From an uncultured Archangium sp. (GTDB lineage Bacteria; Myxococcota; Myxococcia; Myxococcales; Myxococcaceae): 64,000 nt of DNA. Every line of letters starts with the position of its first letter. Positions within the stretch are counted from its first letter, which is position 1. The position numbers and the translations under genes were made by a program. Location of the stretch: positions 31,600 to 95,599 of the forward strand of contig CAIVGN010000129.1 of assembly GCA_903905455.1 (NCBI GenBank), read 5' to 3'. The notes below the pieces were generated by a model. That model searched no databases. It was given only the letters and a program-made list of their open reading frames with translations, and had not been told where the DNA came from. Positions 26,403-39,207 of this stretch are shown here, one piece after another.

Positions 26403-27632
26403 GTGGAAAAACAACAGAAGACCGTGCTGGGTGTCGTGCTGCTGCTCCTGTTCGGGGCGCTCGCGTGTTGTGGCCTGACCGTGGCGATCTTCGCCTGGTC
26501 GGGCTACCAGGACGCCCTGAAGGACGCCGAGGCGGCGCTGGCCCGGCCCGATGCCGGTTTGGAAGCCGACGAAGCCGCCGACCCCACCCCGCCCGAAGCC
26601 ACGGACGACGCGCCGGTCGCCGACGCCCCCACCGAGGCCGACGTGCCCGAAGCCCCGGAGGAGCCCGTGCTCCCCGAGCTGCCGGCCACCTGGGCCGAGG
26701 CGAAGGGGAAGGTGCTGGTCACCGTGCGCGAGCGGATCTTCGTCGAGCTCCTGGAGATCCGCGGGGGGAAGACGCCCCTGCTGCAGCGGCCCCTGGCCGA
26801 CGACCTGGTGGAGCTGGCGGTCTTCGACGGCCCCGAGGCGATGCAGTTCCTGAGCACCGAGCAGGTCGGCGCCTGGGGGCAGGAACCGGAGGCCGTCTTC
26901 GAGCACGGCCGCAAGCAGCTCGCCGCGCGCAGCAAGAAGGCCTTCGTCACCCGCGCGCCGGGTGTCTACGAGTCGGCCTGGGCCGACAACTACGACCTGG
27001 GGCGGATCGTGCTCTTCGACCTGGTGCGCAAGCTCAAGGTGAAGGGAGACCCGGTCCTCTTCATCCCCCAGCGGGACCACCTGATCATCACCGGCGCAGA
27101 GGACGAGAAGGGATTGGAGGTCGCCGGCGAGCTGGTCGACGAGCGCCTGCGCCTCGACAAGCCCCTGAGCGGCCGTGGCTGGCAGCTGACCGCCTCGGGC
27201 CTCGAGCCCTGGACCCCCGAGCCCGACACCCTCCTGGCCACCCTGCGCCTCGAGGCCCTGGCCCAGGACGCCAACGAGCAGAAGAAGGCCCTCGACGAGA
27301 AGTTCACCCAGGCCGGCGCCGACATCTTCGTGGGCACCACCCTCTTCGTGGAGGACGACGAGGGCCTCAAGCACACCTACGCGGTGTGGACCAAGGGGGC
27401 CGTGACCCTCATGCCCCGGGCCGAGTTCGTGGCCTTCGTCGACGTCGACATGCCCGAGGCCGACCGGGTGGTGGCCGCGGCCCCGTGGGAAGACGTCGAA
27501 AAGCGCGTGGGCGGCAAGATGAAGCGCGAGGCGGAGCTGTGGCCGGTGCGCTACCGGATCTCCAGCTTCCCCGACAAGAAGACGCTGGGCGCCATCGGCA
27601 CGCACCCCTTCTTCCTGCGCAACAAGCAGTAG
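26403..27632 (+). CDS. Membrane-anchored DUF1444-like protein
   Basis: 409 residues: a short N-terminus, one TM helix (about residues 7-30, VLGVVLLLLFGALACCG), an acidic Pro/Ala-rich linker (about 40-95), then a long soluble domain. That domain carries LLQRPLADDLVELAVFDGPEAMQFL and VLFIPQRDHLIITG, resembling DUF1444 (YtpQ-type) proteins. The acidic linker suggests a surface-tethered domain. The GTG at 26403 is preferred, since six more codons upstream lack support. It is convergent with the ferredoxin gene three bases away. Confidence 0.68.
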   Translation: MEKQQKTVLGVVLLLLFGALACCGLTVAIFAWSGYQDALKDAEAALARPDAGLEADEAADPTPPEATDDAPVADAPTEADVPEAPEEPVLPELPATWAEAKGKVLVTVRERIFVELLEIRGGKTPLLQRPLADDLVELAVFDGPEAMQFLSTEQVGAWGQEPEAVFEHGRKQLAARSKKAFVTRAPGVYESAWADNYDLGRIVLFDLVRKLKVKGDPVLFIPQRDHLIITGAEDEKGLEVAGELVDERLRLDKPLSGRGWQLTASGLEPWTPEPDTLLATLRLEALAQDANEQKKALDEKFTQAGADIFVGTTLFVEDDEGLKHTYAVWTKGAVTLMPRAEFVAFVDVDMPEADRVVAAAPWEDVEKRVGGKMKREAELWPVRYRISSFPDKKTLGAIGTHPFFLRNKQ

Positions 27633-27635
27633 CCC

Positions 27636-27977
27636 TCAGGGCTTCTTGTTGGCCCGCTCGATGGGGAGCTTCATCACCAGGCGCTCCACCGGCTGACCGC
27701 CGACGAGGTGCGAGGTGACGATCTCCTTCACGTCGGCCTCGGTCACCGGGCCGTACCAGACGTTGTCCGGGTACACGGCCACGGCGATGCCCCGCTCGCA
27801 GGCGTCGAGGCAGCCGGAGCCGTTGGCGCGCACGCCCTTGACCCCCTGGGCGTCGAGCTCCTTCTTGAAGGCCAGGCGCAGCTCGTCGCCGCCCTTCGAG
27901 GCACAGCACCCGCGGGGCACCCCGTCAGGGCGGCGATTGGTGCAGATGAAGAGGTGTCGCGTGTACGGAGGTGGCAT
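27636..27977 (-). CDS. Thioredoxin-like [2Fe-2S] ferredoxin
   Basis: 113 residues. Four cluster ligands fit the thioredoxin-fold ferredoxin pattern: Cys12 (FICTN), Cys24 (GCC), Cys56 and Cys60 (CLDAC). The core reads HLFICTNRRPDG and AVYPDNVWYGPVTEADV, diagnostic of this family (NuoE/Shethna-like). Its partner is unknown. It is divergent from nrdJ across a large gap, so it is not obviously in that operon. Confidence 0.9.
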   Translation of the reverse strand: MPPPYTRHLFICTNRRPDGVPRGCCASKGGDELRLAFKKELDAQGVKGVRANGSGCLDACERGIAVAVYPDNVWYGPVTEADVKEIVTSHLVGGQPVERLVMKLPIERANKKP

Positions 27978-28340
27978 CCGTCAGTCAGATAGCACGCTCG
28001 TTCGATCGTCGCGGTTTTGCCAACGCCCCTCAGAAGCCAGTGCTGACGGTGTGGGCCCGCGCAAAACGGTTCGCCCCCCCGATTTCCCTGCGGGCCCCTC
28101 AGTACGTAGGGGGAAAGCTGATCACCTGCAGACACGTACTTTCAGCAAAGTCGGCTTCGCAGGCGGGGGGCGTTTATGAAAAGTCATGTCGGGCGCTGGG
28201 CGATGAAATCAGGCTGACTGATGCCTGGAATGTCGCACCTGCCCGGTCCGCCGCGCGCCAAGGCCGATTTCCCGGCCTCGGGGGCGATTCAGGCCTGTAG
28301 CACTCTGGGCGGGAGGCCCTAAGTGTTGGGTATCGGAAGA
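27978..28340. other. Intergenic stretch, no gene recognised
   Basis: About 360 bases between the ferredoxin start and the nrdJ promoter region. Several short GC-rich inverted segments are present, but I see no convincing ORF, tRNA, or cobalamin riboswitch core. A divergent promoter for the ferredoxin gene should be here but was not identified. Confidence 0.5.
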
Positions 28341-28347
28341 AAAATTG

Positions 28348-28363
28348 ACACTACATCTTGTGC
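28348..28363 (+). promoter_or_regulatory. NrdR-box-like operator upstream of nrdJ
   Basis: ACACTACATCTTGTGC matches the NrdR consensus ACACwATATATwGTGT at 13 of 16 positions, with near dyad symmetry. It overlaps one TTGACA (28345) and precedes a second (28372). NrdR is the zinc-finger/ATP-cone repressor of ribonucleotide reductase genes, so the site fits the downstream gene. Usually two boxes occur about three helical turns apart. Only one is clear here. Confidence 0.6.
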
Positions 28364-28371
28364 CGCGATGC

Positions 28372-28401
28372 TTGACAGGTCGCTGAGGGCGGAGGCATAA
28401 G
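28372..28401 (+). promoter_or_regulatory. Probable sigma-70 promoter of nrdJ
   Basis: TTGACA (28372-28377), 18-base spacer, CATAAG (28396-28401). Transcription from about 28408 would give a 200-base leader. A further TTGACA at 28345 lacks a good -10 partner. Confidence 0.55.
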
Positions 28402-28411
28402 TCGCCCCCCC

Positions 28412-28456
28412 CAGCCGGCCAAAAGCCGGTTGGTTTCGGAGCGGGAGGGGCTCCGA
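28412..28456 (+). other. Two hairpins in the nrdJ 5' leader
   Basis: Arms CAGCCGGC/GCCGGTTG (28412-28432, loop CAAAA-like) and TCGGAGC/GCTCCGA (28436-28456) sit head to tail at the predicted start of the mRNA. They may stabilise the leader. They do not match a cobalamin riboswitch that I can recognise. Confidence 0.45.
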
Positions 28457-28605
28457 CAGAACGCAACATCCTACCTTTCGCGACTTTCGCGCCCCAGGGG
28501 ATCCGTCCCGAGGGGATGAAGCCTTTTCGACTTTCACACACACCAGCAGTCAAGCAGTTAATCCCGGGTTGTCAGACCCAGCGGTTAGAAAAGAGGGCAT
28601 CTCAA

Positions 28606-31365
<2,760 letters not shown>

Positions 31366-31509
31366 GGAAAGAATTCCCTGCACCGCTGCCGGGGCCCTCG
31401 GGTCTTCGGCGGCGGGGCGGTCTGAAATAGGGACAAGGGTCGGCCCTCGAGGCTGGGCCCAGACGGGGCGGACGCGAAGAGCGGCCCTGTCATTGATCTC
31501 GGGAGGGGG

Positions 31510-31540
31510 GCGGCTTCAGGCAACTGAAGCCGCTTTTTCT
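31510..31540 (+). terminator. Strong intrinsic terminator after nrdJ
   Basis: GCGGCTTCAG pairs perfectly with CTGAAGCCGC around a GCAA tetraloop (31510-31533), followed by TTTTTCTTT. It lies 145 bases after the nrdJ stop, so the mRNA has a long GC-rich 3' UTR, or a small RNA ends here. Confidence 0.92.
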
Positions 31541-31551
31541 TTATGCCGGCG

Positions 31552-32037
31552 TCAGCGCCCGGCGTCGCGGGAGGCCGTGGTCAGCGAGGCCTTGAGCGCC
31601 AGCGCCTCGGCGTTCTGCGGGTCGACGGCGAGGACCCGGTCGACGAGGCCCAGCGCGCCCGGCACGTCGCCGTGGGAGCGCGAGCGGGCCAGCTCGAGGG
31701 GCCGGGTCACGTAGCGTGCCCAGGCCTTGTCGGTGAGCTGGCTGCGGACCGTGGGGGAGATCTGCCGGTCGAGGTCGAAGAAGCTCTTCGCCTGATCGGC
31801 ATCGAACTCGTCGAGGTGGTTGGCGAGGAAGGCGTACTCGGCCAGGGCCTTGTGCAGCGGCCCACAGGTCTTCGGCTCGCGCGACAGGCCCCGGCGCACC
31901 CATTCCTGGGCCTTCACCACGTCACCGGCGAGGAAGTAGAGCTTGGCGGTCTCGGCGGCCGTGGGGCCCGCGGCGGGAGGCTTCGCCTTCGGAGCGGCCT
32001 GCATCACCACCAACCCGAGGAGCAGGGCGCGCAGCAC
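31552..32037 (-). CDS. Exported small TPR-like protein
   Basis: 161 residues with a short hydrophobic N-terminus (MLRALLLGLVVMQAA), a Pro/Ala linker, then helical repeats of TPR type (AETAKLYFLAGDVVKAQEW, VDRVLAVDPQNAEALALKA). It begins two bases after the stop of the glycosylphosphotransferase gene and is probably translated with it. No specific family is recognised. It may assist polysaccharide assembly. Confidence 0.68.
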   Translation of the reverse strand: MLRALLLGLVVMQAAPKAKPPAAGPTAAETAKLYFLAGDVVKAQEWVRRGLSREPKTCGPLHKALAEYAFLANHLDEFDADQAKSFFDLDRQISPTVRSQLTDKAWARYVTRPLELARSRSHGDVPGALGLVDRVLAVDPQNAEALALKASLTTASRDAGR

Positions 32038-32039
32038 GG

Positions 32040-33428
<1,389 letters not shown>

Positions 33429-33492
33429 GACGCGTGTGCTCTAGCACGCTGCCGAGGGGCGAGCGCAACGCCCACCCCAGCCCGTCCGGCCC

Positions 33493-34632
33493 CTACGGCC
33501 CCACGGTGGCGACGAGCTCCTCGATCAACGCCCGCTGGAACGCGGCGCGCGAGAAGCGCATGGCCTGCGCGCGGGCGGCCTCGGGCTCGAAGCCGGCCTC
33601 GAAGGCGTCGAACTCGGCCAGGGCGGTGCGCAGCGCGTCGACCGTCTGCTGCTCAAAGAAGACGCCCGTCTGGGGGGTGACGGTCTCGAGCGCCCCGCCC
33701 TGCGCGAAGGCGATCACCGGCCGCCCGCTGGCCTGGGCCTCGAGGGGGGTGATGCCGAAGTCTTCGACCCCGGGGAAGACGAGGGCGCGCGCGTGGCGGT
33801 AGAGCCCGGGCAGCTCGGCGTCGCTGACCTGTCCCAGGGCCTTCACGTTGGGGGGGAGATCGTGGAGCCAGGACGACGACTGGCCGCTGCCGCCGATCCA
33901 CAGCTCGCGGCCACTGTCGCGGAAGGCCTCGATGGCCAGGTCGATGCGCTTGTAGGGAGCCAGCGCCCCCAGGCACAGGAAGTAACCCCCCTCTCCGGTG
34001 CCCGACAGGGGCAGCGCGGCGAAGCGCTCGAGCTCCACCGGGGGGTGAATGACCCGCGAGGTGCGGTGGTAGCGGTGCTCGATCTGCCGGGCGACGTGGG
34101 CGCTGTTCGCGAGGAACCGGTCGACGCTGGTGGAGCTGCGCACGTCCCACTCGCGCAGCGCGGGCCGCACCAGGCGCGCAGCCACCCGCACCGGCCAGGA
34201 GGCCTTCCCCGGCCCGAAGTAGTCGTCGAAGCGGTCCCACATGTAACGCAGCGGCGCGTGCACGTAGGAGACGTGCTTCGCCCGCGGGGGGATGCGGATG
34301 CCCTTGGCGACGCAGTGGCTCGAGGAGAGCACGAGGTCGGTCTCGCCCACGTCCATCAGGCGGATCGCCCCGGGCATCAGGGGGAGGAAGTGGCGGTGCC
34401 GCGCCCGGGCCCCGGGCACGCGATCGAGCACCGAGGCCACCACCCGGTGCGACTCGAGGCTCGCGGGCATGTCCTTGGGGTCGTGGAACAGGGTGTAGAT
34501 GGGGGCCTGGGGGAAGAGCTCGGCGATGGCCTCGAGCACCTTCTCGCCGCCCCGCCACGTCACGAGCCAGTCATGCACCAGGCTGACGCGCAGGCGCCGC
34601 AACGACTCAGGGACGACGACCGGGGTTTGCAC
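33493..34632 (-). CDS. Glycosyltransferase family 4 (WbaZ-like)
   Basis: 379-residue GT-B glycosyltransferase. The N-terminal domain reads VSLVHDWLVTWRGGEKVLE and SYVHAPLRYMWD, typical of WbaZ-type mannosyltransferases. The C-terminal donor domain has YFLCLGALAPYKRIDLAIEAF and FPGVEDFGITPLEAQASGRP with the EDFG-x7-E nucleotide-sugar motif. It probably acts on the same glycan started by the enzyme encoded next to it. It is divergent from the GT4 gene at 34682 across about 50 bases. Confidence 0.9.
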   Translation of the reverse strand: MQTPVVVPESLRRLRVSLVHDWLVTWRGGEKVLEAIAELFPQAPIYTLFHDPKDMPASLESHRVVASVLDRVPGARARHRHFLPLMPGAIRLMDVGETDLVLSSSHCVAKGIRIPPRAKHVSYVHAPLRYMWDRFDDYFGPGKASWPVRVAARLVRPALREWDVRSSTSVDRFLANSAHVARQIEHRYHRTSRVIHPPVELERFAALPLSGTGEGGYFLCLGALAPYKRIDLAIEAFRDSGRELWIGGSGQSSSWLHDLPPNVKALGQVSDAELPGLYRHARALVFPGVEDFGITPLEAQASGRPVIAFAQGGALETVTPQTGVFFEQQTVDALRTALAEFDAFEAGFEPEAARAQAMRFSRAAFQRALIEELVATVGP

Positions 34633-34681
34633 GTTCGAAACGCGCCCTCCTACACGAGTCCTGTGTACGCTGCGACCCGTG

Positions 34682-35758
34682 GTGAAGGTTCTCCTCGATC
34701 TGCGGATGGTGCGCGGTCATCTGCATGGCATCGCCCGGTACGCGCTCGAGCTGGCGCGGCGGCTGCCCCTGCTCGAGCCCGGCTGGCAGTTCATCGGCCT
34801 CACGGCGCCCGCCGGCGTACCCGACGACCTCGGCGAGCTCAGCCCGCGCATTCCCCTGGTGAAGGCCACCTCGGAGTTCCTGGGGATCTTCGAGCAGGCG
34901 ACGCTGGCCACCGATCTGCTGCGGCAGCGGCCCGAGCTCTTCCACGCCACCTCGTTTTCCCTGCCCGCGCTGTGGCCGGGAAAGCTGGTGGCGACGATCC
35001 ACGACGCCAACCACCTCGCCCTGCCCGAGAGCGCGTCGGTCTCGCACACCGCGTACTACCGCTTCGTGGTCGCCCCCCGGGCCTCCCGGGCCGAGGCGCT
35101 GATCACCGTCTCGGAGTTCAGCCGCCGGGAGATCGCCGCGCACCTGGGCATCGCCCCGGAGCGACTGCAGGTCATCGGCAACGGCGTCGACGCCTCGTTC
35201 CACGTGCCTCCCGCGCAGGACCTCGCCGACTTCCGGGCGCGGCGCGGGCTGCCGGGGCGCTACTTCGCGGCCATCGGCAACCCCAAGCCCTTCAAGAACC
35301 TCAAGGTGCTGCTGCCCATCGCCGAGGGGCTGCCGGCCCCCCTGGTGCTGCTCGCGGGCCGGGGGGCGCGGCGCACCGTGGGCTTCTCCGAGAAGGTCAT
35401 CGAGCTCTCCCCGCTGCCCGACGAGGAACTGGTGCGCTTCTACGCCGGTGCCTGCGCCGTGCTGGTGCCCTCGCGCTACGAGGGCTTCGGGTTGCCCGCG
35501 CTCGAGGCCATGGCCTGCGGCGCGCCGGTGATCGCCTCGGCCTGTGGCGCGCACCCCGAGGTCATCGGGGCCGCGGGCCTGCTGGTGTCTCCCGACAACT
35601 CGCTGGCCTGGCGCGAGGCCTGCCTGCGGGTGTTCCGTGACGAGGCCCTGCGCCGGGAGCTCTCGGCGGCCGGCATCGAGCGCGCGGCCCGCTTCTCGTG
35701 GGACGACTGCGCGAAGCAGACGCTGCAGGTCTATCGGCGGGCGCTGGGTCTGCCGTGA
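34682..35758 (+). CDS. Glycosyltransferase family 4
   Basis: 358-residue GT-B enzyme. The donor domain has AAIGNPKPFKNLKVLLPI and VPSRYEGFGLPALEAMACGAP, the E-x7-E motif. The acceptor domain has a HGIARYALELA glycine-rich loop. Two GTG codons in tandem (34679 and 34682) can start it, and I use the second because it gives VKVLLDLRMV. It overlaps the next gene by GTGA. Confidence 0.9.
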   Translation: MKVLLDLRMVRGHLHGIARYALELARRLPLLEPGWQFIGLTAPAGVPDDLGELSPRIPLVKATSEFLGIFEQATLATDLLRQRPELFHATSFSLPALWPGKLVATIHDANHLALPESASVSHTAYYRFVVAPRASRAEALITVSEFSRREIAAHLGIAPERLQVIGNGVDASFHVPPAQDLADFRARRGLPGRYFAAIGNPKPFKNLKVLLPIAEGLPAPLVLLAGRGARRTVGFSEKVIELSPLPDEELVRFYAGACAVLVPSRYEGFGLPALEAMACGAPVIASACGAHPEVIGAAGLLVSPDNSLAWREACLRVFRDEALRRELSAAGIERAARFSWDDCAKQTLQVYRRALGLP

Positions 35759-37035
35759 AGTCTCGCGTACCGATGATCTGCGCGATGCTCTGCGTCGCGG
35801 CCCGCGTGGCGCTCGCCCTGGGCACCGAGACCTACCCCGACGAGGCCTACTACTGGACGTGGTCGAAGCAGCTGCAGCTCGCGTACTTCGATCACCCTGC
35901 CCTCATCGCCTGGAGCATCGCGCTGCTGGGCGTGCGCACCGGCGCGATCCTCTGGGGGCTGGCCACTCTCGGCGGCGTCTTCGCGCTCACGCGCGCGCTG
36001 GGCGGCGAGAAGGACACCGCCTGGTGGGCCACCGCGCTCTACGCGAGCACCCCCGCGGCGAACCTCCTGGGCACCTTCGCCACGCCGGACGCCCCGCTGC
36101 TCGCCTTCTGGGTGTGGACGCTGGTGGCCCTCGTGCAGCAGCGCCCCGTGGCCACCGGCCTGCTCTGGGGCCTCGCCATGCTCTCGAAGTACAACGGCCT
36201 GCTGCTCGGGTTGCCGGTGTTGATCGTCTTCTGGCGCACCCCGAAGCGCTTCGTGGTCGCCACGCTGATCGCCCTGGCGGTGACCTCGCCGACGATCCTC
36301 TGGAACGCGCAGCACGACTGGGAAGGGTTCCGCTTCCAGTTCGCGCACGGACTGGGCGGCGGGGGCGGGCTCCACACCTTCCTCGAGTTCCTCGGTGGGC
36401 AGTTCGGCATTGCCGGGCCGGTGTTCCTGCTGCTGACGCTCTTCTGGTTGGCGCGTGGCCAGGCGCCGGTGGTGCTCAAGGTCGCGACCGTGCTGCCGGT
36501 GCTCTTCTTCGGCTACGCGTCGCTCAAGGCCCGAGGGGAAGCCAACTGGACGGCGGCGGCCTGGCTCTCGGCGAGCGTGGGCGTGGCGATGACCCCGTGG
36601 ACCCGGGCGCAGTGGGCCGCGGTGGGGACCAACCTGGTGATCGTCGCGGCCGGCGCGGTGGTGTTGATCGCCCCTCCGAAGGCGTTGTGGGCGGTGCCCT
36701 CGGTGCAGAAGCTCCACGGGTGGTCGCTGCTGGCGCGCGCGGCCGAGCAGAAGGTGCCGATCATCACCAACCGCTACCAGTTGAGCGCGCTGGCGACCTG
36801 GTACTCGGGGCTGCCGGCGACGACCTTCGGCGGCCGGCGCAGCCAGTACGATCTCTGGGAGCCCCCGGCGATTCCCCCCGGCACCGACGCGCTGTGGATC
36901 GCCGAATGGGAAGGACCGCCGGCCGAGCTGGTCGCGCAATACGAGACCTCGACCCAGATCGACTGGCCGCTCGACGAAAAGCAGAAGGTGCTGCACCCCT
37001 TCCTCGCGTTTCGGCTGGGGTCGAAGCGCCGCTGA
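35755..37035 (+). CDS. GT39/ArnT-like membrane glycosyltransferase
   Basis: 426-residue polytopic protein that would move a sugar from a polyprenyl-phosphate donor on the outer face of the inner membrane. The first loop has ETYPDEAYYWTWSK (catalytic Asp-Glu) and LAYFDHPALIAW, both characteristic of PMT_2/ArnT-like enzymes. About ten hydrophobic segments follow and the C-terminal 90 residues are soluble. It starts at the GTG overlapping the upstream stop, so it is translationally coupled to the GT4 gene. Confidence 0.88.
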   Translation: MKSRVPMICAMLCVAARVALALGTETYPDEAYYWTWSKQLQLAYFDHPALIAWSIALLGVRTGAILWGLATLGGVFALTRALGGEKDTAWWATALYASTPAANLLGTFATPDAPLLAFWVWTLVALVQQRPVATGLLWGLAMLSKYNGLLLGLPVLIVFWRTPKRFVVATLIALAVTSPTILWNAQHDWEGFRFQFAHGLGGGGGLHTFLEFLGGQFGIAGPVFLLLTLFWLARGQAPVVLKVATVLPVLFFGYASLKARGEANWTAAAWLSASVGVAMTPWTRAQWAAVGTNLVIVAAGAVVLIAPPKALWAVPSVQKLHGWSLLARAAEQKVPIITNRYQLSALATWYSGLPATTFGGRRSQYDLWEPPAIPPGTDALWIAEWEGPPAELVAQYETSTQIDWPLDEKQKVLHPFLAFRLGSKRR

Positions 37036-37040
37036 AAGGC

Positions 37041-38114
37041 TCAGGCCCGTCGCCGCGAGGCCAGGAGCGACAGGGCCGCGAGCGTGAGCACCGTGGGCAG
37101 CAACCACGCCGCCGAAGCCGGGCCCAGGCGGCCGTTGATCGCCAGGCTGCGCGAGATCATGCCGGCGACGAAGAGCGCCCCGTACAACCCGGCCCCCTCG
37201 ATCAACGCGCGCGGCACCGAGGCGCGGGCCTGGGTGCGCAACCCCAACAGGCAGGCGATCAACGCCGCGAGCACCGACGCCAGCGGCGCCGCCCAGCGCT
37301 GGTGAATGGCGAACTGCGTGGCCTCGGTGGGCAGCTTGAGGGCGGTCATCAGCGGCACCTGGCGGCCGAGGACCCACAGCGGCAACCACTCGGGCCGCCC
37401 CACCGCGAGCTGGGTCACCTCGGGGCGAATGGGCAGCGGCAGCTCGAAGTCGCCCTTGCGCCCGGAGTGCGCCTCGGCACCGGTGACGACCAGCTCGCTG
37501 GCCTCTTCCACGCGCCACAGCCCATCGTGCACGTAGGTCAGCCGGGCGCCCTCGATCCACCGCACCAGCTCCGACTTCGGGCCCAGCTCGAAGACCCGCA
37601 CGTCCTCGAGGCGCTCGGGGTTCGCCTCGCCGCGCACGTTGAGCAGGTAGTGGCCGGTGCGGAACCAGCGCCGCGGCGAGTACACCGCGAGGAAGTCACC
37701 CCAGCGGTCGAAGCGCTCCATCATCATGCGGTCGATCTTCGGGCCCGACTGGCTGACGACGAACTCCTGGAAGGCGACCAGGCCCAGCGCGCTCGCGAGG
37801 CAGACGAGCACGATCGGGCGCAGCAACGTCAACGGGGAAGCCCCCAGCGCGCGCAGGGCCGTCCACTCGCCGCGCCGGCGCACCACGGTGATCGACAAGC
37901 CGGCCGAGAGCACCAGGGCCGCGGGCGCGAACTGCACCAGCGTCACGTGCGAGCGGTACCAATAGAGCGTCAGCACGTCGAACACCGGCTTGCCCGTGTA
38001 GATGCGCAGCCAGTCACCGAAGTCGATCACCAGGAACAGCGCCACCAGGCCCAGGGCCACCGAGACGAAGATGCCGAAGGTGAGCCGCGCCACGTAGCGC
38101 TCGAAGGTCTTCAT
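37041..38114 (-). CDS. lptG: LPS export permease LptG-like (YjgQ family)
   Basis: 357-residue inner-membrane subunit of the LptBFG ABC exporter that extracts lipopolysaccharide. Three N-terminal TM helices, a periplasmic beta-jellyroll region (about 130-260) and three C-terminal TMs fit the family. The coupling-helix region reads RRRGEWTALRALGASPLTLLRP, with the conserved E and GAS. It starts at the ATG overlapping the lptF stop (ATGA). It is last in the purH-purD-lptFG unit. Confidence 0.9.
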   Translation of the reverse strand: MKTFERYVARLTFGIFVSVALGLVALFLVIDFGDWLRIYTGKPVFDVLTLYWYRSHVTLVQFAPAALVLSAGLSITVVRRRGEWTALRALGASPLTLLRPIVLVCLASALGLVAFQEFVVSQSGPKIDRMMMERFDRWGDFLAVYSPRRWFRTGHYLLNVRGEANPERLEDVRVFELGPKSELVRWIEGARLTYVHDGLWRVEEASELVVTGAEAHSGRKGDFELPLPIRPEVTQLAVGRPEWLPLWVLGRQVPLMTALKLPTEATQFAIHQRWAAPLASVLAALIACLLGLRTQARASVPRALIEGAGLYGALFVAGMISRSLAINGRLGPASAAWLLPTVLTLAALSLLASRRRA

Positions 38115-39199
38115 CGAACGCCCTGCCTCGCCACGCGCGCCAGGAGGAGCACCCCCAGCGCGAAGGCGATGGCCACCGGCAGATGCCCGGCGACCCACGG
38201 CGCCAGCAGGCCCTTCTCGCCCAGCTGCACGCCCACCCGCGAGAGCACGTAGAAGCCGAGGTACACGCCCATGGCGAGGATCGCCGCGGTGCGCGCGGGC
38301 CTTCGACGCCCGCCCTGGGCCACGGCCGTCGCGAGGATCCCCAGCGCGAGGGGCGCCAGCAACTGCGAGAGCCGAAAGTGGAACGCCGACCAGAACGGCG
38401 CCGCGGGAGCCCCCGAGGCTTCCGCGTCCTGCGCCTTGTCCATCAGGTCCATCGGCGAGAGCTCTTCGTGGCCGAACCGAAAGGTGTCCCGGCGGTTGAG
38501 CGCGTCGGCGACGTTGAGCATCAACGTGCCTTCCTTGAACGCGGTCAGGGTGAACTCGTCGGCCGAGGCGCGCTGCACCAGCACCCCGTCTTCGAAGCGC
38601 AGCCCCACGCCCTGCTCGAAGGTGGCCCGGGCCAGCGGCGCGGAGAGGGCCTGGGAGCGCGCCGGGTCCCGCTCGTCGATGAGCAGCACGTGGCGCCAGG
38701 TGGGGCCCTCGCTGACGTCCTCGGCGTGGAAGACGATGCCGGGGAGATCGGCTCGGATGGTGCCGGGCTTGAGATCACCCAGGATGTTGCGCTCGATGAC
38801 CTCGCGCGCGGTCTGCCGCATCTGCGCCATGCCCCACGGCTTCCACACGAAGACCGTCACCGCGAGCAGTACCGACACGCCCAGCCCCAGGGTCACCGCC
38901 GGGCGCACCAATTGACCCGGGGACACGCCCACCGAGGCCAGCGCGGTGAGTTCGCCGTCTTCACCCAGGCGCGCGAAGCCGATCATCACCCCCAGCAGGA
39001 AGGAGATCGGCAGCACCTGCGGCAACAGCATCGGCAGCATCGCGCCGCCCAGCATCAACCAGTCGGCGGGCCGCGCCGCGCTCCCGAGGAGGAACTCGAC
39101 GCCGCGCACCAGCACCATCGCGTAGAACAGCGAGAGCAGCACCGCGGTCGACGCCAGGAAGGGCCCGAAGAGCTCCCGCAGCACGTAGCGCTGGAGCAC
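38111..39199 (-). CDS. lptF: LPS export permease LptF-like (YjgP family)
   Basis: 362-residue partner of LptG with the same 3 TM/jellyroll/3 TM order. The N-terminus reads LQRYVLRELFGPFL, and the cytoplasmic loop FARLGEDGELTALASVGVSP is the typical LptB-contacting helix. The start is uncertain: the GTG at 39199 is used, while a TTG at 39211 would overlap the purD stop. It sits directly after purD, so outer-membrane assembly genes are read through from purine genes. Confidence 0.9.
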   Translation of the reverse strand: MLQRYVLRELFGPFLASTAVLLSLFYAMVLVRGVEFLLGSAARPADWLMLGGAMLPMLLPQVLPISFLLGVMIGFARLGEDGELTALASVGVSPGQLVRPAVTLGLGVSVLLAVTVFVWKPWGMAQMRQTAREVIERNILGDLKPGTIRADLPGIVFHAEDVSEGPTWRHVLLIDERDPARSQALSAPLARATFEQGVGLRFEDGVLVQRASADEFTLTAFKEGTLMLNVADALNRRDTFRFGHEELSPMDLMDKAQDAEASGAPAAPFWSAFHFRLSQLLAPLALGILATAVAQGGRRRPARTAAILAMGVYLGFYVLSRVGVQLGEKGLLAPWVAGHLPVAIAFALGVLLLARVARQGVR

Positions 39200-39207
39200 C
39201 CGCCCGC

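Noticed and set aside
28372..28605. Cobalamin riboswitch ahead of nrdJ
   Set aside because: Looked for the conserved B12-box and core bases; the two hairpins and flanks do not match. B12 riboswitches also usually control B12-independent RNRs rather than nrdJ.
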